Part shown: in pieces, positions 20,234 through 29,616 of the stretch
How the letters are laid out: the number at the start of each line of letters is the position of its first letter
Numbering within the stretch: the stretch's first letter is position 1
The notes under the pieces: model-generated
Told to the model about the DNA's origin: nothing
Seen by the model: the letters and a program-made list of their open reading frames with translations, nothing else
Databases searched by the model: none
Program-made: the position numbers and the translations under genes
Assembly (NCBI GenBank): GCA_009911365.1
Contig: QXXF01000006.1
Span: 1 to 64,000, forward strand
DNA: 64,000 nt
Reading direction: 5' to 3'
DNA from: Clostridiales bacterium
GTDB taxonomy: Bacteria; Bacillota; Clostridia; Peptostreptococcales; Anaerovoracaceae

Positions 20234-21562
20234 TCAGCCCCTCCTTATCTCAACATAATTTTCTGTCACTTCCGAAATAGTTCCCGCAATGCTTGCATGG
20301 ATGGAGGCTCCTAGACTTTCTTCCGGAATCCGTCCTATCATCTGTCCTGCCTGTACCTGCTGTCCCGGAGCAACGATAGGCACTGCCGGCGCCCCTACAT
20401 GCTGTCTAGTCGCGATACGAACCGCCTGAGGAAGTATCCCCGCATCGGTCATTGGGGCTGGGAGATCGAAATTTTTCAGACCCAGTCTTGCCACTAGCCG
20501 TTTGCTCGGTACTAACCGGTATTCCCTGACGTTTCTTGCTTCAAATTCCGTCTTATCCGGTTTGTATCGGATGTTCTGCTCTGCTAGCTGTTCTTTGAAG
20601 TAAAGATTTGCCATCTTCGGATAAAGTCCCGCAGGGCAGGCAAAGAGCTCGCACATGTTGCACTGACAGCAGAGCTGCGCGATCTTCTGGCCTTCCAGAT
20701 CGTCGATGGAGTAATTGAGCACCCGCATCATTTTATGAGGCTGCATATTGTGTCCCAAAAGATATCTCGGGCACATGTCTGTACACATACGGCACTGCTC
20801 ACAAGTAGCCTTGTTGATCCTTCTGGCCTGCTCTGGCGTCACAGTCTTTTTCCTGATGAGGAAGTGGTCTTTTTTCAGTATGACAAATCCTTTGTTTTTC
20901 TTTGTCACAAAGCCTCCGACATCTGCCATGACAGGCCCCATCATGGGCCCTCCGTCAATCACTGCATAATCGGTAAAATCTTCAATCCCTGACAGTTTCA
21001 GGACATCCAGGACCGGCGTTCCCACCGGCACCTTTACAGTGACTCTGTTTGGTATGTCGCCTGCGACGGTTATATATTTTTCTGTGACCGGCTGTCCCAT
21101 CGAAGCTTTATATATATTGAGGGCTGTCTCTGAGTTGACCACCACGCATCCTACCTGAATCGGTATCCCTGTTTCCGGCACTACCCTTCCTGTCAGTTCG
21201 TATACCAGCACCTGTTCATCCCCTGCGGGATAAATGTCTGGAAGCAGACTCACCTGCACGAAATCAGAAAGCTGTAGCGCCTGGATGCGCTGATTCAATA
21301 TATCGATTACTTTCCCATGCTTTTTTTTGATTCCAATGAGCGCTTGTTTTGCGCCCACCAGTCTGCCGGCTTCTGCAAATCCTTTGACGATCTCATCGGG
21401 CATCAGCTCCATCAGTTGCTGGTCTACTCTCAGCAGTGGTTCGCATTCTACTCCGTTAAGAAGGATATATTCTGCCTGGGCTGTAAGCTTTGCATGGGTG
21501 GGAAATCCTGCTCCGCCCGCACCGATGATACCAGCATCTTTAATCTGTTCAAGAAGATTCAT
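20234..21562 (-). CDS. pduS: PduS/RnfC-like flavin and Fe-S electron-transfer protein
   Basis: 442 residues. An N-terminal Gly-rich segment (IKDAGIIGAGGAGFPTHAK) and an RnfC-type NADH/FMN region are followed by a SLBB-like part and two [4Fe-4S] motifs (CEQCRMCTDMCP, and CCQCNMCELFACP). In propanediol compartments PduS reduces cobalamin; here no B12 enzyme is present. A more general role moving electrons between NADH/flavin and the PduT cluster, or to ferredoxin and the hydrogenase-like protein, is inferred. Confidence 0.9.
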   Translation of the reverse strand: MNLLEQIKDAGIIGAGGAGFPTHAKLTAQAEYILLNGVECEPLLRVDQQLMELMPDEIVKGFAEAGRLVGAKQALIGIKKKHGKVIDILNQRIQALQLSDFVQVSLLPDIYPAGDEQVLVYELTGRVVPETGIPIQVGCVVVNSETALNIYKASMGQPVTEKYITVAGDIPNRVTVKVPVGTPVLDVLKLSGIEDFTDYAVIDGGPMMGPVMADVGGFVTKKNKGFVILKKDHFLIRKKTVTPEQARRINKATCEQCRMCTDMCPRYLLGHNMQPHKMMRVLNYSIDDLEGQKIAQLCCQCNMCELFACPAGLYPKMANLYFKEQLAEQNIRYKPDKTEFEARNVREYRLVPSKRLVARLGLKNFDLPAPMTDAGILPQAVRIATRQHVGAPAVPIVAPGQQVQAGQMIGRIPEESLGASIHASIAGTISEVTENYVEIRRG

Positions 21563-21576
21563 TCCTGCACCTCCTT

Positions 21577-21843
21577 CTATTCAAATTCACAGTCTTCATC
21601 AATGATTCCTACAACGACTGCGTCTACCGGGATGTTATCGTTTCCCAGCATTCTGCGGGCCGAAGAACCTGTAGTCACAATGACCCTGTCTCCGATGCCT
21701 GCGCTGATAATATCTACTACTATGATCCTCTGACCGGCATCGCTGCCGCCGCCGATGATTTCGGCCTGCATCAGTTTCAGTCCGTTCAGGGATTCTGCTT
21801 TTCTCGTGGACCAGATGTGATCCACAAGTTTTGCTGTTAACAT
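21577..21843 (-). CDS. eutN: EutN/CcmL-type pentameric vertex protein
   Basis: 88 residues, a full BMV domain (MLTAKLVDHIWSTRKAESL ... VVDIISAGIGDRVIVTTGSSAR). These pentamers cap the vertices of the polyhedral shell. The start overlaps the end of the upstream GrpU-like gene, suggesting coupled translation. It is the only vertex protein in the locus. Confidence 0.95.
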   Translation of the reverse strand: MLTAKLVDHIWSTRKAESLNGLKLMQAEIIGGGSDAGQRIIVVDIISAGIGDRVIVTTGSSARRMLGNDNIPVDAVVVGIIDEDCEFE

Positions 21844-22142
21844 ATGTCTGCCCCTTCTTCCGCTTTTCGTTTGATTTCCGAAAGAGCTTCCGCAACCGAT
21901 GCCGTATCTCCGAAAATCGCCAGTAAAATCATATTCTGAGGACAGCTTCCACGGATATCCTCCACTGTGACGCCTACGGCCTTTTCTGCAATATCCGCAG
22001 CAACGACCATTTCAATCATTCGCCCCTGGACCAGGCCGATGGCATCGACGCACGGCGGAGTCTCTGATTTTAATGAGCCCTTTCTCCGCAGTAGAATGTC
22101 CACGGTTCCCGGTGAAGGGGATTTTATGATTCTGAATTCCAC
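21837..22142 (-). CDS. GrpU-like BMC-domain shell protein (GTG start)
   Basis: 101 residues from a GTG at 22142 that lies 7 nt after GGAGG. An ATG 11 codons upstream lies inside the EutJ-like gene and has no ribosome site. The core AIGLVQGRMIEMVVAADIAE ... GDTASVAEALSEIKR is a BMC domain, preceded by FRIIKSPSPGTVDILLRRKG. This layout, with Cys before the domain (PPCVDAIG), recalls GrpU shell proteins of glycyl-radical microcompartments, some of which bind an Fe-S cluster. The sub-family call is from memory of the pattern. Confidence 0.75.
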   Translation of the reverse strand: MEFRIIKSPSPGTVDILLRRKGSLKSETPPCVDAIGLVQGRMIEMVVAADIAEKAVGVTVEDIRGSCPQNMILLAIFGDTASVAEALSEIKRKAEEGADIC

Positions 22143-22153
22143 GTCACTTCCTC

Positions 22154-22996
22154 CTACATTTCTTCCTGCTTGCAACTGAGTGCGATACCCAGCGGTGTAA
22201 CAAACATGGGATTCTTCGGTTTATGGGTGAATACCCCTGTTTTCTTTTCTATGACGGATTCAATCCCGGCAAGGCAACAGGTCCCTCCTACCAAAGACAG
22301 TTCCTGCACATCATAGTCTTTGATATGCTGGCTGATGATGGATGAAACCTTTTCGATTACCGGCCGCAGCACTGGAAGCAGTTCTCTGTGGTTCTTATTG
22401 TCCCTTTTATAAAGCTCTGCTTCTTCAAAGGTTTTTCCATAAGCGCCCGATATGACCAGGGAAAAATGCGTTCCTCCCGTAGGTTCGTCTGCGATATACA
22501 CCACTTTTCCATCTTCCAAAACAGAGATCCCGGTAGTTCCGCCTCCAATATCCACAACAGCTCCGTTCGTCATTTTCAAGACCTCATTTGCTGCTGTTGA
22601 CTCGTCCAGCAGATTGGTTAGTTCAAAGCCCGCTCCCTGGATCACGTTTTTCACTGCTCCGGAATCTAGAAGATCCGTTCCCGGCGGGATAGCTCCTGCC
22701 GCATAGATCAGTTCCGTATCCAGCTTTTCCTCAATCTCCTCTTTCAGTTCCCTGACAATCTGGACAGCACCGATATAATCGACCACCATTCCATCCCGCA
22801 CAACATCCGCGTATCGGTATGCTCCGGCTACAGGACGTTTGTTTTCATCCAGGACCGCAATCACTACGCAGGCTGTTCCCAGATCCACGCCTGTATAATA
22901 GATAGAGGATTTTTCCCGTATTGGGTTTTCCACGACTTTTTCAAAATCAGCCACCATCTGGTCACAATATTCGAAGGTTATATGCTTCTCTGACAT
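22154..22996 (-). CDS. eutJ: EutJ-like actin/Hsp70-fold protein
   Basis: 280 residues of the ASKHA fold: phosphate-1 loop YYTGVDLGTACVVIAVLD near residue 33, phosphate-2 GAVVDIGGGTTGISVL near 145, and adenosine motif LSLVGGTCCLAGIE near 235. EutJ is a chaperone-like protein of ethanolamine compartments, presumed to help an enzyme fold or assemble. Here it could serve CutC or the shell. It overlaps the end of the EutT-like gene by 19 nt and has an AGGAGG site. Confidence 0.88.
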   Translation of the reverse strand: MSEKHITFEYCDQMVADFEKVVENPIREKSSIYYTGVDLGTACVVIAVLDENKRPVAGAYRYADVVRDGMVVDYIGAVQIVRELKEEIEEKLDTELIYAAGAIPPGTDLLDSGAVKNVIQGAGFELTNLLDESTAANEVLKMTNGAVVDIGGGTTGISVLEDGKVVYIADEPTGGTHFSLVISGAYGKTFEEAELYKRDNKNHRELLPVLRPVIEKVSSIISQHIKDYDVQELSLVGGTCCLAGIESVIEKKTGVFTHKPKNPMFVTPLGIALSCKQEEM

Positions 22997-23646
22997 GTTT
23001 TACCTCCTAGCGCGCCGCAGATCATCTGGGAAAGCGTATTCATAATCTGATTCAGCTTTCCGGCAACCTGCTGCCGCAGCTCTTCATCCTCCAGGAAATC
23101 GGGAAGATCCAATTCCAGCTCCTCAAGCTGGCTTCTCAGTCTGGCAAGGAGCAACATCTCTCGTCCTTTTTCCATCTGCATATGAAATTCTGTTATTTCA
23201 AAACAGCTGTCAAGGCTCTGTGAAAAGTTTTCTCCGTTTATCCCGCTGCATGGGTCGCAACAAAGCTCCGGCGCATCGCAGGTCCCGCTCTCTGCGGTAC
23301 GCAGCGCCGCAAATTGCTTGTAAAGGCCCGTCAGCTGCTGCGCCATGCAAATGTCCCGCTTCAGCAGTTCCTCTGATGAGAGAAGGAAGAGCACCTGCAA
23401 TGATTTCATCCTGCTACGGAATTTTTTCTTTTTTCTGCTGTCCGAAGGTGTCTTCTCAGTTTTCTCTGTGTCTGCCTTCTTCGGCGCAGGCTTGCCGAAA
23501 GGTTCGTCAGCATACATTTTGATACCCCGATCCACCAGAAACTGTCTGGCTCCCGGCGTGAGCCTTTGTCCCTGCGGCAAGTCATAATCTGTAAAGGGTT
23601 GCTTTTTGTACAAATCCCGTAAGTCCTCTTCTGTTATGAACTTCAT
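22978..23646 (-). CDS. EutT-N-terminal-like protein lacking the adenosyltransferase core
   Basis: 222 residues. The N-terminus (FITEEDLRDLYKKQPF ... RLTPGARQFLVDRGI) matches the start of EutT, the ethanolamine-pathway cobalamin adenosyltransferase. The remainder is mostly helical: a basic stretch (SRKKKKFRSRMKSLQ, about 70-84), a Cys cluster (CDAPELCCDPC, about 123-133) and long helices. No ATP- or cobalamin-binding motif is seen. As CutC needs no B12, this fits a structural or cargo role, with the N-terminus as a targeting module. Exact function unknown. Confidence 0.65.
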   Translation of the reverse strand: MKFITEEDLRDLYKKQPFTDYDLPQGQRLTPGARQFLVDRGIKMYADEPFGKPAPKKADTEKTEKTPSDSRKKKKFRSRMKSLQVLFLLSSEELLKRDICMAQQLTGLYKQFAALRTAESGTCDAPELCCDPCSGINGENFSQSLDSCFEITEFHMQMEKGREMLLLARLRSQLEELELDLPDFLEDEELRQQVAGKLNQIMNTLSQMICGALGGKTCQRSI

Positions 23647-23656
23647 ATTAGCCCCC

Positions 23657-24103
23657 TTACCTTTCTTTCAATTCAAATAAATAACGTATCAGTTCCCGGA
23701 TGCCGGTCCCTTCTTCATTGCTGATGCGAAAGTAAGGTTCCTGTACTCCGATGGTTTTCAGCTGCCGAACGCAGTGTTCCTCGTTTTCCGATGGCAAATC
23801 ACATTTACTGATGACTCCAACCGCCAGACACTGGAATGCTCTTGCAAATCCGTGAGAGTAAACCTGCGCGCGTTTTGACCGATCCACCATGACCACCATG
23901 CACCAGGCATCCTGTGCCAGCGCGATCATGTGTTTGTACATCCAGGCATTTTCAATATATGCGCTGGGCACATCGATGGTATGCTTCCCATAAATAGTAT
24001 CCTGCGTCCTCCGAAGAGGTCCGTCATAATCATTGATCTTGTTTACCAGAGAAGTTTTTCCACATCCTTTTGGCCCAACTACCATGATTCTTTTTTTTCT
24101 CAT
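23657..24103 (-). CDS. eutP: EutP/PduV-type small GTPase
   Basis: 148 residues with a P-loop ([18 protein letters not shown]), a switch region rich in Thr, and the base-recognition motif SKCDLP. PduV localises to the outside of compartments and EutP has been linked to acetate-kinase activity; neither can be decided here. The start ATG overlaps the stop of the EutS-like gene (ATGA). Confidence 0.88.
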   Translation of the reverse strand: MRKKRIMVVGPKGCGKTSLVNKINDYDGPLRRTQDTIYGKHTIDVPSAYIENAWMYKHMIALAQDAWCMVVMVDRSKRAQVYSHGFARAFQCLAVGVISKCDLPSENEEHCVRQLKTIGVQEPYFRISNEEGTGIRELIRYLFELKER

Positions 24104-24453
24104 GTTCTTGTAATCGGCACAGTCGTAAAGTCCAGCAGACCACAGAGCGTTTCTGTGACTGCCTTGAGGGCGGTTTCCACACTCTGCACGTCTCCTGAAA
24201 TTACCACCGAGCCTGTAAAACGATCCAGAAATCCGATTTCCACATCAGCAGTTTTTGTGGCAATATCCGCCGCTATGATGGCAGTTTCATAGGGTGACAA
24301 AGTTAAAATCCCGATAGCTCCCTTGTCATCGATCCCAAGCCGTTCATAAATGTCCGGCATGGGGGAAGCAATGACATGGGCGATCGTGACCTGTTTACCA
24401 GGCACCGATTCCTGTATGATGCGATCCATCGTTTTTTCATTCATGACTCCCAT
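24100..24453 (-). CDS. eutS: EutS/PduU-type BMC shell protein
   Basis: 117 residues. The order of elements ([17 protein letters not shown], then [22 protein letters not shown], then a strand run ending in [11 protein letters not shown]) is that of the circularly permuted BMC domain of EutS and PduU, whose pore is closed by a small beta-barrel. It follows cutD by 25 nt. Confidence 0.88.
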   Translation of the reverse strand: MGVMNEKTMDRIIQESVPGKQVTIAHVIASPMPDIYERLGIDDKGAIGILTLSPYETAIIAADIATKTADVEIGFLDRFTGSVVISGDVQSVETALKAVTETLCGLLDFTTVPITRT

Positions 24454-24478
24454 AAAACTTACCTCTCTTATCCTGCCG

Positions 24479-25414
24479 TCAGTGTCTGATCACTGAAACC
24501 GGAAAATCGTATTGTCTGATCCACCCCTCCACCCTGTCCAGATTCTCATCGGAAAGGCTGGGGTCTCCCTGAATGGGATACTCCATGCCCAGCTGATTGT
24601 ACTTGTTGACGCCCAGCTTATGATAAGGCAGTAGGTCGATGCCCTTAAAGTTTTTATATTCTCTGTAAGGCATCAAAAATTCGATCACACTGCGGATCTC
24701 CGCTTCGCTGTCGTTGATGCCTTTTAACATAGGCATTCTGATTTTTACATTGTATCTGCGGCGCAACAGTTCCTGAAGATTTTCCAGTATCCGCTCGTTC
24801 CTCACTCCGGTCAGTTCAAAGTGCCGGTCCGGATCCATGTGCTTGATATCAAAGAGGAATAAATCTGTAAACTCCGCGATTTTCAATAGGTTTTCTTTCT
24901 TTGCATAACCGCAGGTCTCAATGGCTGTATTGATGCCCTCCTGCCTGCATGCCGCAAGAAGGCTGGTTGCCACCTCTGGCTGCGTCGTTACTTCTCCGCC
25001 TCCTAAAGTGACTCCTCCGCCTGACTGGTCATAAAAGGCCTTGTCTTCTTCTACATATTCCAACAGTTCTGAAATCGTCTGCTGCTCCCCTGCGACCTTC
25101 AAAGCAGAAACCATGCAGCTTTCTACGCAATTACCGCATCCCAGGCAATCGATGCCGCGCTCGATGAGATGCTCTCCGTCCTTTGAAATGCTGTGTATCC
25201 CCACAGGGCATGCCGGAACGCACGCACCGCAGCTGACGCAGGACGCCGGCTTGAACATAATCTGGTACTTCTTCTCCAGACCTTCCGGATTGGAACACCA
25301 TTTACAGCGGAGGGGGCAGCCTTTGAAAAAAATCATCGTCCGTACTCCCGGTCCGTCATACATATTATATTTCTGTTTGTTGAAGATAAATGCCTTCCGT
25401 TCAATTACAGTCAT
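24479..25414 (-). CDS. cutD: choline TMA-lyase activating enzyme (radical SAM)
   Basis: 311 residues. The radical-SAM cluster motif is GCPLRCKWC (Cys33, Cys37, Cys40), preceded by [14 protein letters not shown] as in all glycyl-radical activases. Two extra ferredoxin-type clusters follow ([12 protein letters not shown] and [11 protein letters not shown]), then a [13 protein letters not shown]-binding motif. It abstracts hydrogen from Gly834 of CutC. It lies 20 nt after cutC, as in other cut operons. Confidence 0.95.
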   Translation of the reverse strand: MTVIERKAFIFNKQKYNMYDGPGVRTMIFFKGCPLRCKWCSNPEGLEKKYQIMFKPASCVSCGACVPACPVGIHSISKDGEHLIERGIDCLGCGNCVESCMVSALKVAGEQQTISELLEYVEEDKAFYDQSGGGVTLGGGEVTTQPEVATSLLAACRQEGINTAIETCGYAKKENLLKIAEFTDLFLFDIKHMDPDRHFELTGVRNERILENLQELLRRRYNVKIRMPMLKGINDSEAEIRSVIEFLMPYREYKNFKGIDLLPYHKLGVNKYNQLGMEYPIQGDPSLSDENLDRVEGWIRQYDFPVSVIRH

Positions 25415-25434
25415 TTGTTCTCACCCTGTTGTTT

Positions 25435-28014
25435 TTAGAATTTAGTCAGCATGGTCCTGCTGATGATCTCATCCTGTACATCCTTGCACAGTTCTGTGAA
25501 GAACGCACTGTAGCCTGCTACGCGGACTACTAAATCTTTGTATTGTTCCGGATGTTTCTGCGCATCGATCAGGGTATTGTTGTCCATATAGTTGAACTGC
25601 ATTTCACCATTGCCTAACGCACATGCGGTACGCAGCAGTGTGATGATGCCGTTTTCGCCTTCCGGAGTATCCAAAAGTCCTGCCATTAGCTTGAAGTTGT
25701 GTACCAGACCAATGTTCATGTTGTCGTTGGACAGCTTGGAAACCGATTTGATGATAGCTGTCGGGCCTTTGAAGTCCGCGCCCTGGGTTGGGCTGATGCC
25801 ATCGGATAATGGCGACCATGCGGCTCTTCCTCCCGCGGAAGCTCCTGTCAGCTGACCGAACGGGGTATTGTTGGAAATAGACAGTGTGCCATGGCTCAGG
25901 ATCGAGTAAAGCGTCTTGTATTTTCTGTGCTCCATTTCAGTAAAGTTGATCAGGTCTGCCGCAATCAGATCCGCATAATCGTCGTCATTGCCGTACTTTG
26001 GCGCCGCAAGACAATCGGCCTTCACCTGTTCATAGCCTGCAAAGTCTGCCTTCAATGCTTCATTGAGCTGCTTTAACGTATATTTCTTATCATCGAATAC
26101 CAGTTTTCGGATAGCTGCCATTGCATCAGCATAGGTTGCCAGTCCTGACCAAACTACGCCAGGTCCGAAATTGTACATCGCACCGCCTGCGGCTACGTCT
26201 CTTCCCTTTTCCATACAGCCTTCATACATGATGGACATGAGAGGCTTCGGAGCCAGATCCCTGTGTACCCGCTGTGAAATAACGGTCGCGACAGAGGTCC
26301 ACTTTGTCACATATTTGATCTGCTCTTTTACCGCGGCATCAAACTGTTCAAATGTCTGGTACTGATCCAGGTCACCCAGATCCGGCGTAACCTGTTTTCC
26401 ATACCAGAGCGGCACGCCGCGGTTCAGAACCAACTCAATGCAGATAGGCCACTGGGTATAAGCTGTGGAAGTCCACTGGTACAGCCTTCCTGCCTTCTGA
26501 GGTTCTACGCAGCCCATAAGGCAGTAATCTCTCGCGTCTTCGATGGAAACGCCTTTTGCCAGCATCATCTTGATGTGGGTATCGTCAAAGTGGCATGCAG
26601 GGAATCCCATTCCGGAGCGCACAACGTCTACAATCTTTTTCATGTATTTCTGCGGCGACTTGTTGTGGATACGGCATGCCAGGGAAGGCTGGTAAATCTT
26701 CACATGCCTTACTGCATCCATCAGCAGGTAAGTCAATTCATTGGTCGCGTCGCGGCCATCTCTTGTAATGCCGCCTACGCACATATTTACAAACGGCTGA
26801 TATCCCGCAAAGAACTTAGAACCGCCTTCGCTGGTGATCCACATCATTTCTGACATTTTTACCAGCATGCATCCCGCCAGTTCAAATGCTTGGAAGTTAT
26901 TGATACGTCCTGCATCGATGTCTGCTTTGTAATATGGATACATATACTGGTCAACGCGTCCGATGGACATACCAGTCTGGTTCTCTTCTACTGGCAGCAA
27001 TGATTCGACTGTAAATACAGACTGGATGGCTTCCCAGAATGTCTCTGGTTTGTGAGCCGGAACTTTTGCATTTACTTCGGATATCTTTAAGAGTTCTTCT
27101 TTTCTCTTCGGATCCGTTTCCTTGGCAGCCAGTTCCGCGGCATACTGGGACATGCGTCTTGCGTAAATGATAACGCCCTCAGTCGTTTCGATAACGGACT
27201 TGTAGAAATAGATTTTATCCAAGTCATCTGGATTTTCATAATCCAGCTGGGCTAAATGCTCTTTTGCTTCCTGCTGGATATCCAGCATTCCCTTCTTCAT
27301 GAGAATGACATCGTATCCCGGGTTAGAGTCTCCACCGCCGTTTACTGCGTGATAAGAACAGTCGGAAACGAAAGATTCACCAGAAAGTTCCCACAGACCT
27401 GCTTCGCGGTACTGGCTCTCGCAGTATTCATCTACGGATTTTCCTTCCCAGAACGGGAACAGCTCTTCGCGCATGATCTTCTTGTCTTCTTCAGAAATGT
27501 AGAACGGATCCTGCGGACGCTGTCCGATCGTATCGATTTCATCTACCATCCATCTCCATGCGATATCAGGAGAAAAAGCTCCTGCTCTCGGCGCTCCATT
27601 GGGTGCGCCTACGATCAATTCGTTGTCCTGAATTACCAGCGGAGAAGTTTCACAGCAGTAACGGAAACATTTGGCACGAAGAATGACCTTCGGTAGACCC
27701 GGGTTTTCCCTTGTGATCTTTGTTACCGCACGCGCACGGTACGTTGTAATGGCGGGCACCTGCTTCAGGAAATTTTCCTTCAGCTTTACGAGACGTTCTG
27801 TCGGTCCTACTGGAATGCCGTCTTCATCCACCTGCGTCGTTGCTGTCGCGATGGAAGAATAGTATGTTGGACGACTTCCTGCTGCTGGCGCTGTATTTAC
27901 TTTTGCGATATCGCCCGATACAGACTCAAACATCTTCATAAGAGCCGTACGTTCTTCATCGGACATGTTTTTAGTTGCTTCTGCAAGCTTATTTGAAAAT
28001 TCACGAATATCCAA
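25435..28014 (-). CDS. cutC: choline trimethylamine-lyase (glycyl radical enzyme)
   Basis: 859 residues. It splits choline into trimethylamine and acetaldehyde. Every residue I recall as diagnostic in the Desulfovibrio enzyme is found at a constant +13 offset: Tyr221 and Asp229 ([10 protein letters not shown]), Phe408, Cys502 and Glu504 (MGCVEP), Thr515 and Tyr519 ([10 protein letters not shown]), and the radical Gly834 (RVAGYSAFF). This separates it from glycerol, propanediol and pyruvate-formate lyases. Ala518 replaces Gly beside the pocket. The first 60 residues, ending in a Ser/Thr-rich stretch, may carry the targeting signal. CutD and the aldehyde enzymes surround it. Confidence 0.97.
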   Translation of the reverse strand: MDIREFSNKLAEATKNMSDEERTALMKMFESVSGDIAKVNTAPAAGSRPTYYSSIATATTQVDEDGIPVGPTERLVKLKENFLKQVPAITTYRARAVTKITRENPGLPKVILRAKCFRYCCETSPLVIQDNELIVGAPNGAPRAGAFSPDIAWRWMVDEIDTIGQRPQDPFYISEEDKKIMREELFPFWEGKSVDEYCESQYREAGLWELSGESFVSDCSYHAVNGGGDSNPGYDVILMKKGMLDIQQEAKEHLAQLDYENPDDLDKIYFYKSVIETTEGVIIYARRMSQYAAELAAKETDPKRKEELLKISEVNAKVPAHKPETFWEAIQSVFTVESLLPVEENQTGMSIGRVDQYMYPYYKADIDAGRINNFQAFELAGCMLVKMSEMMWITSEGGSKFFAGYQPFVNMCVGGITRDGRDATNELTYLLMDAVRHVKIYQPSLACRIHNKSPQKYMKKIVDVVRSGMGFPACHFDDTHIKMMLAKGVSIEDARDYCLMGCVEPQKAGRLYQWTSTAYTQWPICIELVLNRGVPLWYGKQVTPDLGDLDQYQTFEQFDAAVKEQIKYVTKWTSVATVISQRVHRDLAPKPLMSIMYEGCMEKGRDVAAGGAMYNFGPGVVWSGLATYADAMAAIRKLVFDDKKYTLKQLNEALKADFAGYEQVKADCLAAPKYGNDDDYADLIAADLINFTEMEHRKYKTLYSILSHGTLSISNNTPFGQLTGASAGGRAAWSPLSDGISPTQGADFKGPTAIIKSVSKLSNDNMNIGLVHNFKLMAGLLDTPEGENGIITLLRTACALGNGEMQFNYMDNNTLIDAQKHPEQYKDLVVRVAGYSAFFTELCKDVQDEIISRTMLTKF

Positions 28015-28060
28015 ACCTCTTACCTCTTTTCTTTCTTAAATACAATAGGTGTAACTGTTT

Positions 28061-28090
28061 ATTCTAAAACATGCGCAGTTTTATCAGAAT
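28061..28090 (-). other. intercistronic hairpin before cutC
   Basis: In the 76-nt gap between the aldehyde-dehydrogenase-like gene and cutC, attctaaaac (28061-28070) pairs with gttttatcagaat (28078-28090) around a 7-nt loop with a 3-nt bulge. It could mark an mRNA processing or stability point that lets cutC be expressed more than the upstream genes. Confidence 0.4.
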
Positions 28091-29581
28091 CTATTTCATG
28101 CTTTTCAGGGCCTGCTCCAGTATCTGTTGCAACATGTACAGGCTGTCACTGTCAGAGTCCTTCGTCTTTTCTGCCTGCGCCGGCTGATCTCCTCCCAAAA
28201 TCCCCATACCGATGTCTTTGATTTGTCTCACTCCATATCCGACTTTTCTCACATAAATCAGGTTCATCGGAGAAACATTGTCAGAAGTGATCCCCTTTCC
28301 CGCGGAGCCGCTTCCCAAGGTCATAGCCGGGAACAGATTTGTAGTGGCTCCCATGCTGCCGAAAACTGCCGGAGTATTGACCAACATCCTTCCTACCGGT
28401 TTTTTCAGCGCGAACTGACGTATGACTTCCTGGTCTTTGGAATGGATGACAAGGGTATGTCCATGCCGTTCAGACAGGAGCAACTCAATGCACTTTTCAC
28501 AGGCGTGCATCCAGTCGTCTTCGATATAGTAGGCCAGTACTGGACATAATTTCTCCCGCGAATAAGGATTCTTCTCGGAAACGTATTTCTGCATGGAAAT
28601 CAGCACTCTCGTTCCTTTGGGGACCGCAAAGCCTGCCATTTTCGCAAGTTCTTCGGCAGTCCTTCCCACCAATTCCGAGTTGGCGCTTCCATCTGGATAA
28701 TAGAACATCTTTCCCAGACGATCCGCTTCTTCCTGGCTCATGAACCATGCGCCCGCAGCTTCCAGTTCCTGCTTTGTCTCTCCTGCGATACAGCTGTCCA
28801 CGACAATGGACTGCTCTGCCGCAGAGACGACTCCGTTATCAAAGGTCTTGCTGGAAATGATGTCCGTTACAGCCTGATGGATATCTGCCGTACGTTCGAT
28901 GAAGGCCGGTCCATTTCCTGTTCCTCCGTAGATCACCGGCTTTCCTGACCGGTATGCCGCCTCCAGCATGCCCGGAACGCCGGTATTCATAATCAGAGCA
29001 GTATCTCTGTGGCACATCAGTTCTTCTGTCCCAGAGCCGGATACGGTATGAAGATACGCCAGGGCTCCCTCTGGAAGGCCGTAGCCTTCCGCAGCCTGAA
29101 TCATAATGTCCAATGCCTTTGAAATGGTATTCTTCGCTCTCGGATGAGGAGAAAAAATGACTGCGTTTCCGGCTTTTACTGCTACTAACGCAGTGTAAAT
29201 GGCCGTGGACACAGGGCTTGTGGCAGGACACAGAGCCGCAATGACGCCCATTGGGACGCCGACATCCATCATCTGTTTTTCCTGGTCCGTATCAATGATC
29301 CCCACACACCGCATTCCCCTCAGCCTCGCAGGAAGATACTCGCAGACAAATCGATTTTTTATGTATTTATCCTGCCATTTTCCATAGTCCGTCTCTTCGC
29401 TGGACATGACCGCAAGTTCTTTGGTATGTTTGGAAATTTCCTCAGCCATGCGTTCTACGATCTCGTCCAGTTTTTCCTGTGGAAAGGCCGCCAGCTGTTT
29501 TTGCGCTTCCGCGGCGTTTTCTACCAGGATACGAGCTTCTTGGATGGAGAGCAAATCATGATCGATAATATTCATTTTCAT
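28091..29581 (-). CDS. aldehyde-dehydrogenase homologue with Ser at the catalytic Cys position
   Basis: 496 residues, clearly homologous to the aldehyde dehydrogenase at 16552-18258. The active-site segment reads FDNGVVSAAEQS against FDYGTICASEQS, so Ser253 (codon TCT) stands at the catalytic cysteine. Cofactor-region motifs and the C-terminal half are kept. An amphipathic tail (SLYMLQQILEQALKSM) follows a charged linker, a likely encapsulation peptide. Cut clusters often carry two such genes (CutB and CutF types). Here this one may be a structural partner, bind CoA or NAD, or have altered chemistry. It is the gene just upstream of cutC. Confidence 0.88.
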   Translation of the reverse strand: MKMNIIDHDLLSIQEARILVENAAEAQKQLAAFPQEKLDEIVERMAEEISKHTKELAVMSSEETDYGKWQDKYIKNRFVCEYLPARLRGMRCVGIIDTDQEKQMMDVGVPMGVIAALCPATSPVSTAIYTALVAVKAGNAVIFSPHPRAKNTISKALDIMIQAAEGYGLPEGALAYLHTVSGSGTEELMCHRDTALIMNTGVPGMLEAAYRSGKPVIYGGTGNGPAFIERTADIHQAVTDIISSKTFDNGVVSAAEQSIVVDSCIAGETKQELEAAGAWFMSQEEADRLGKMFYYPDGSANSELVGRTAEELAKMAGFAVPKGTRVLISMQKYVSEKNPYSREKLCPVLAYYIEDDWMHACEKCIELLLSERHGHTLVIHSKDQEVIRQFALKKPVGRMLVNTPAVFGSMGATTNLFPAMTLGSGSAGKGITSDNVSPMNLIYVRKVGYGVRQIKDIGMGILGGDQPAQAEKTKDSDSDSLYMLQQILEQALKSMK

Positions 29582-29616
29582 TTACATCTCTCCTGTTCTC
29601 TTGGTTTTTAACAGGC

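Noticed and set aside
25435-28014. CutC as a glycerol/propanediol dehydratase or pyruvate formate-lyase
   Set aside because: The choline-pocket residues and the MGCVEP and [10 protein letters not shown] motifs match choline TMA-lyase at a constant offset.
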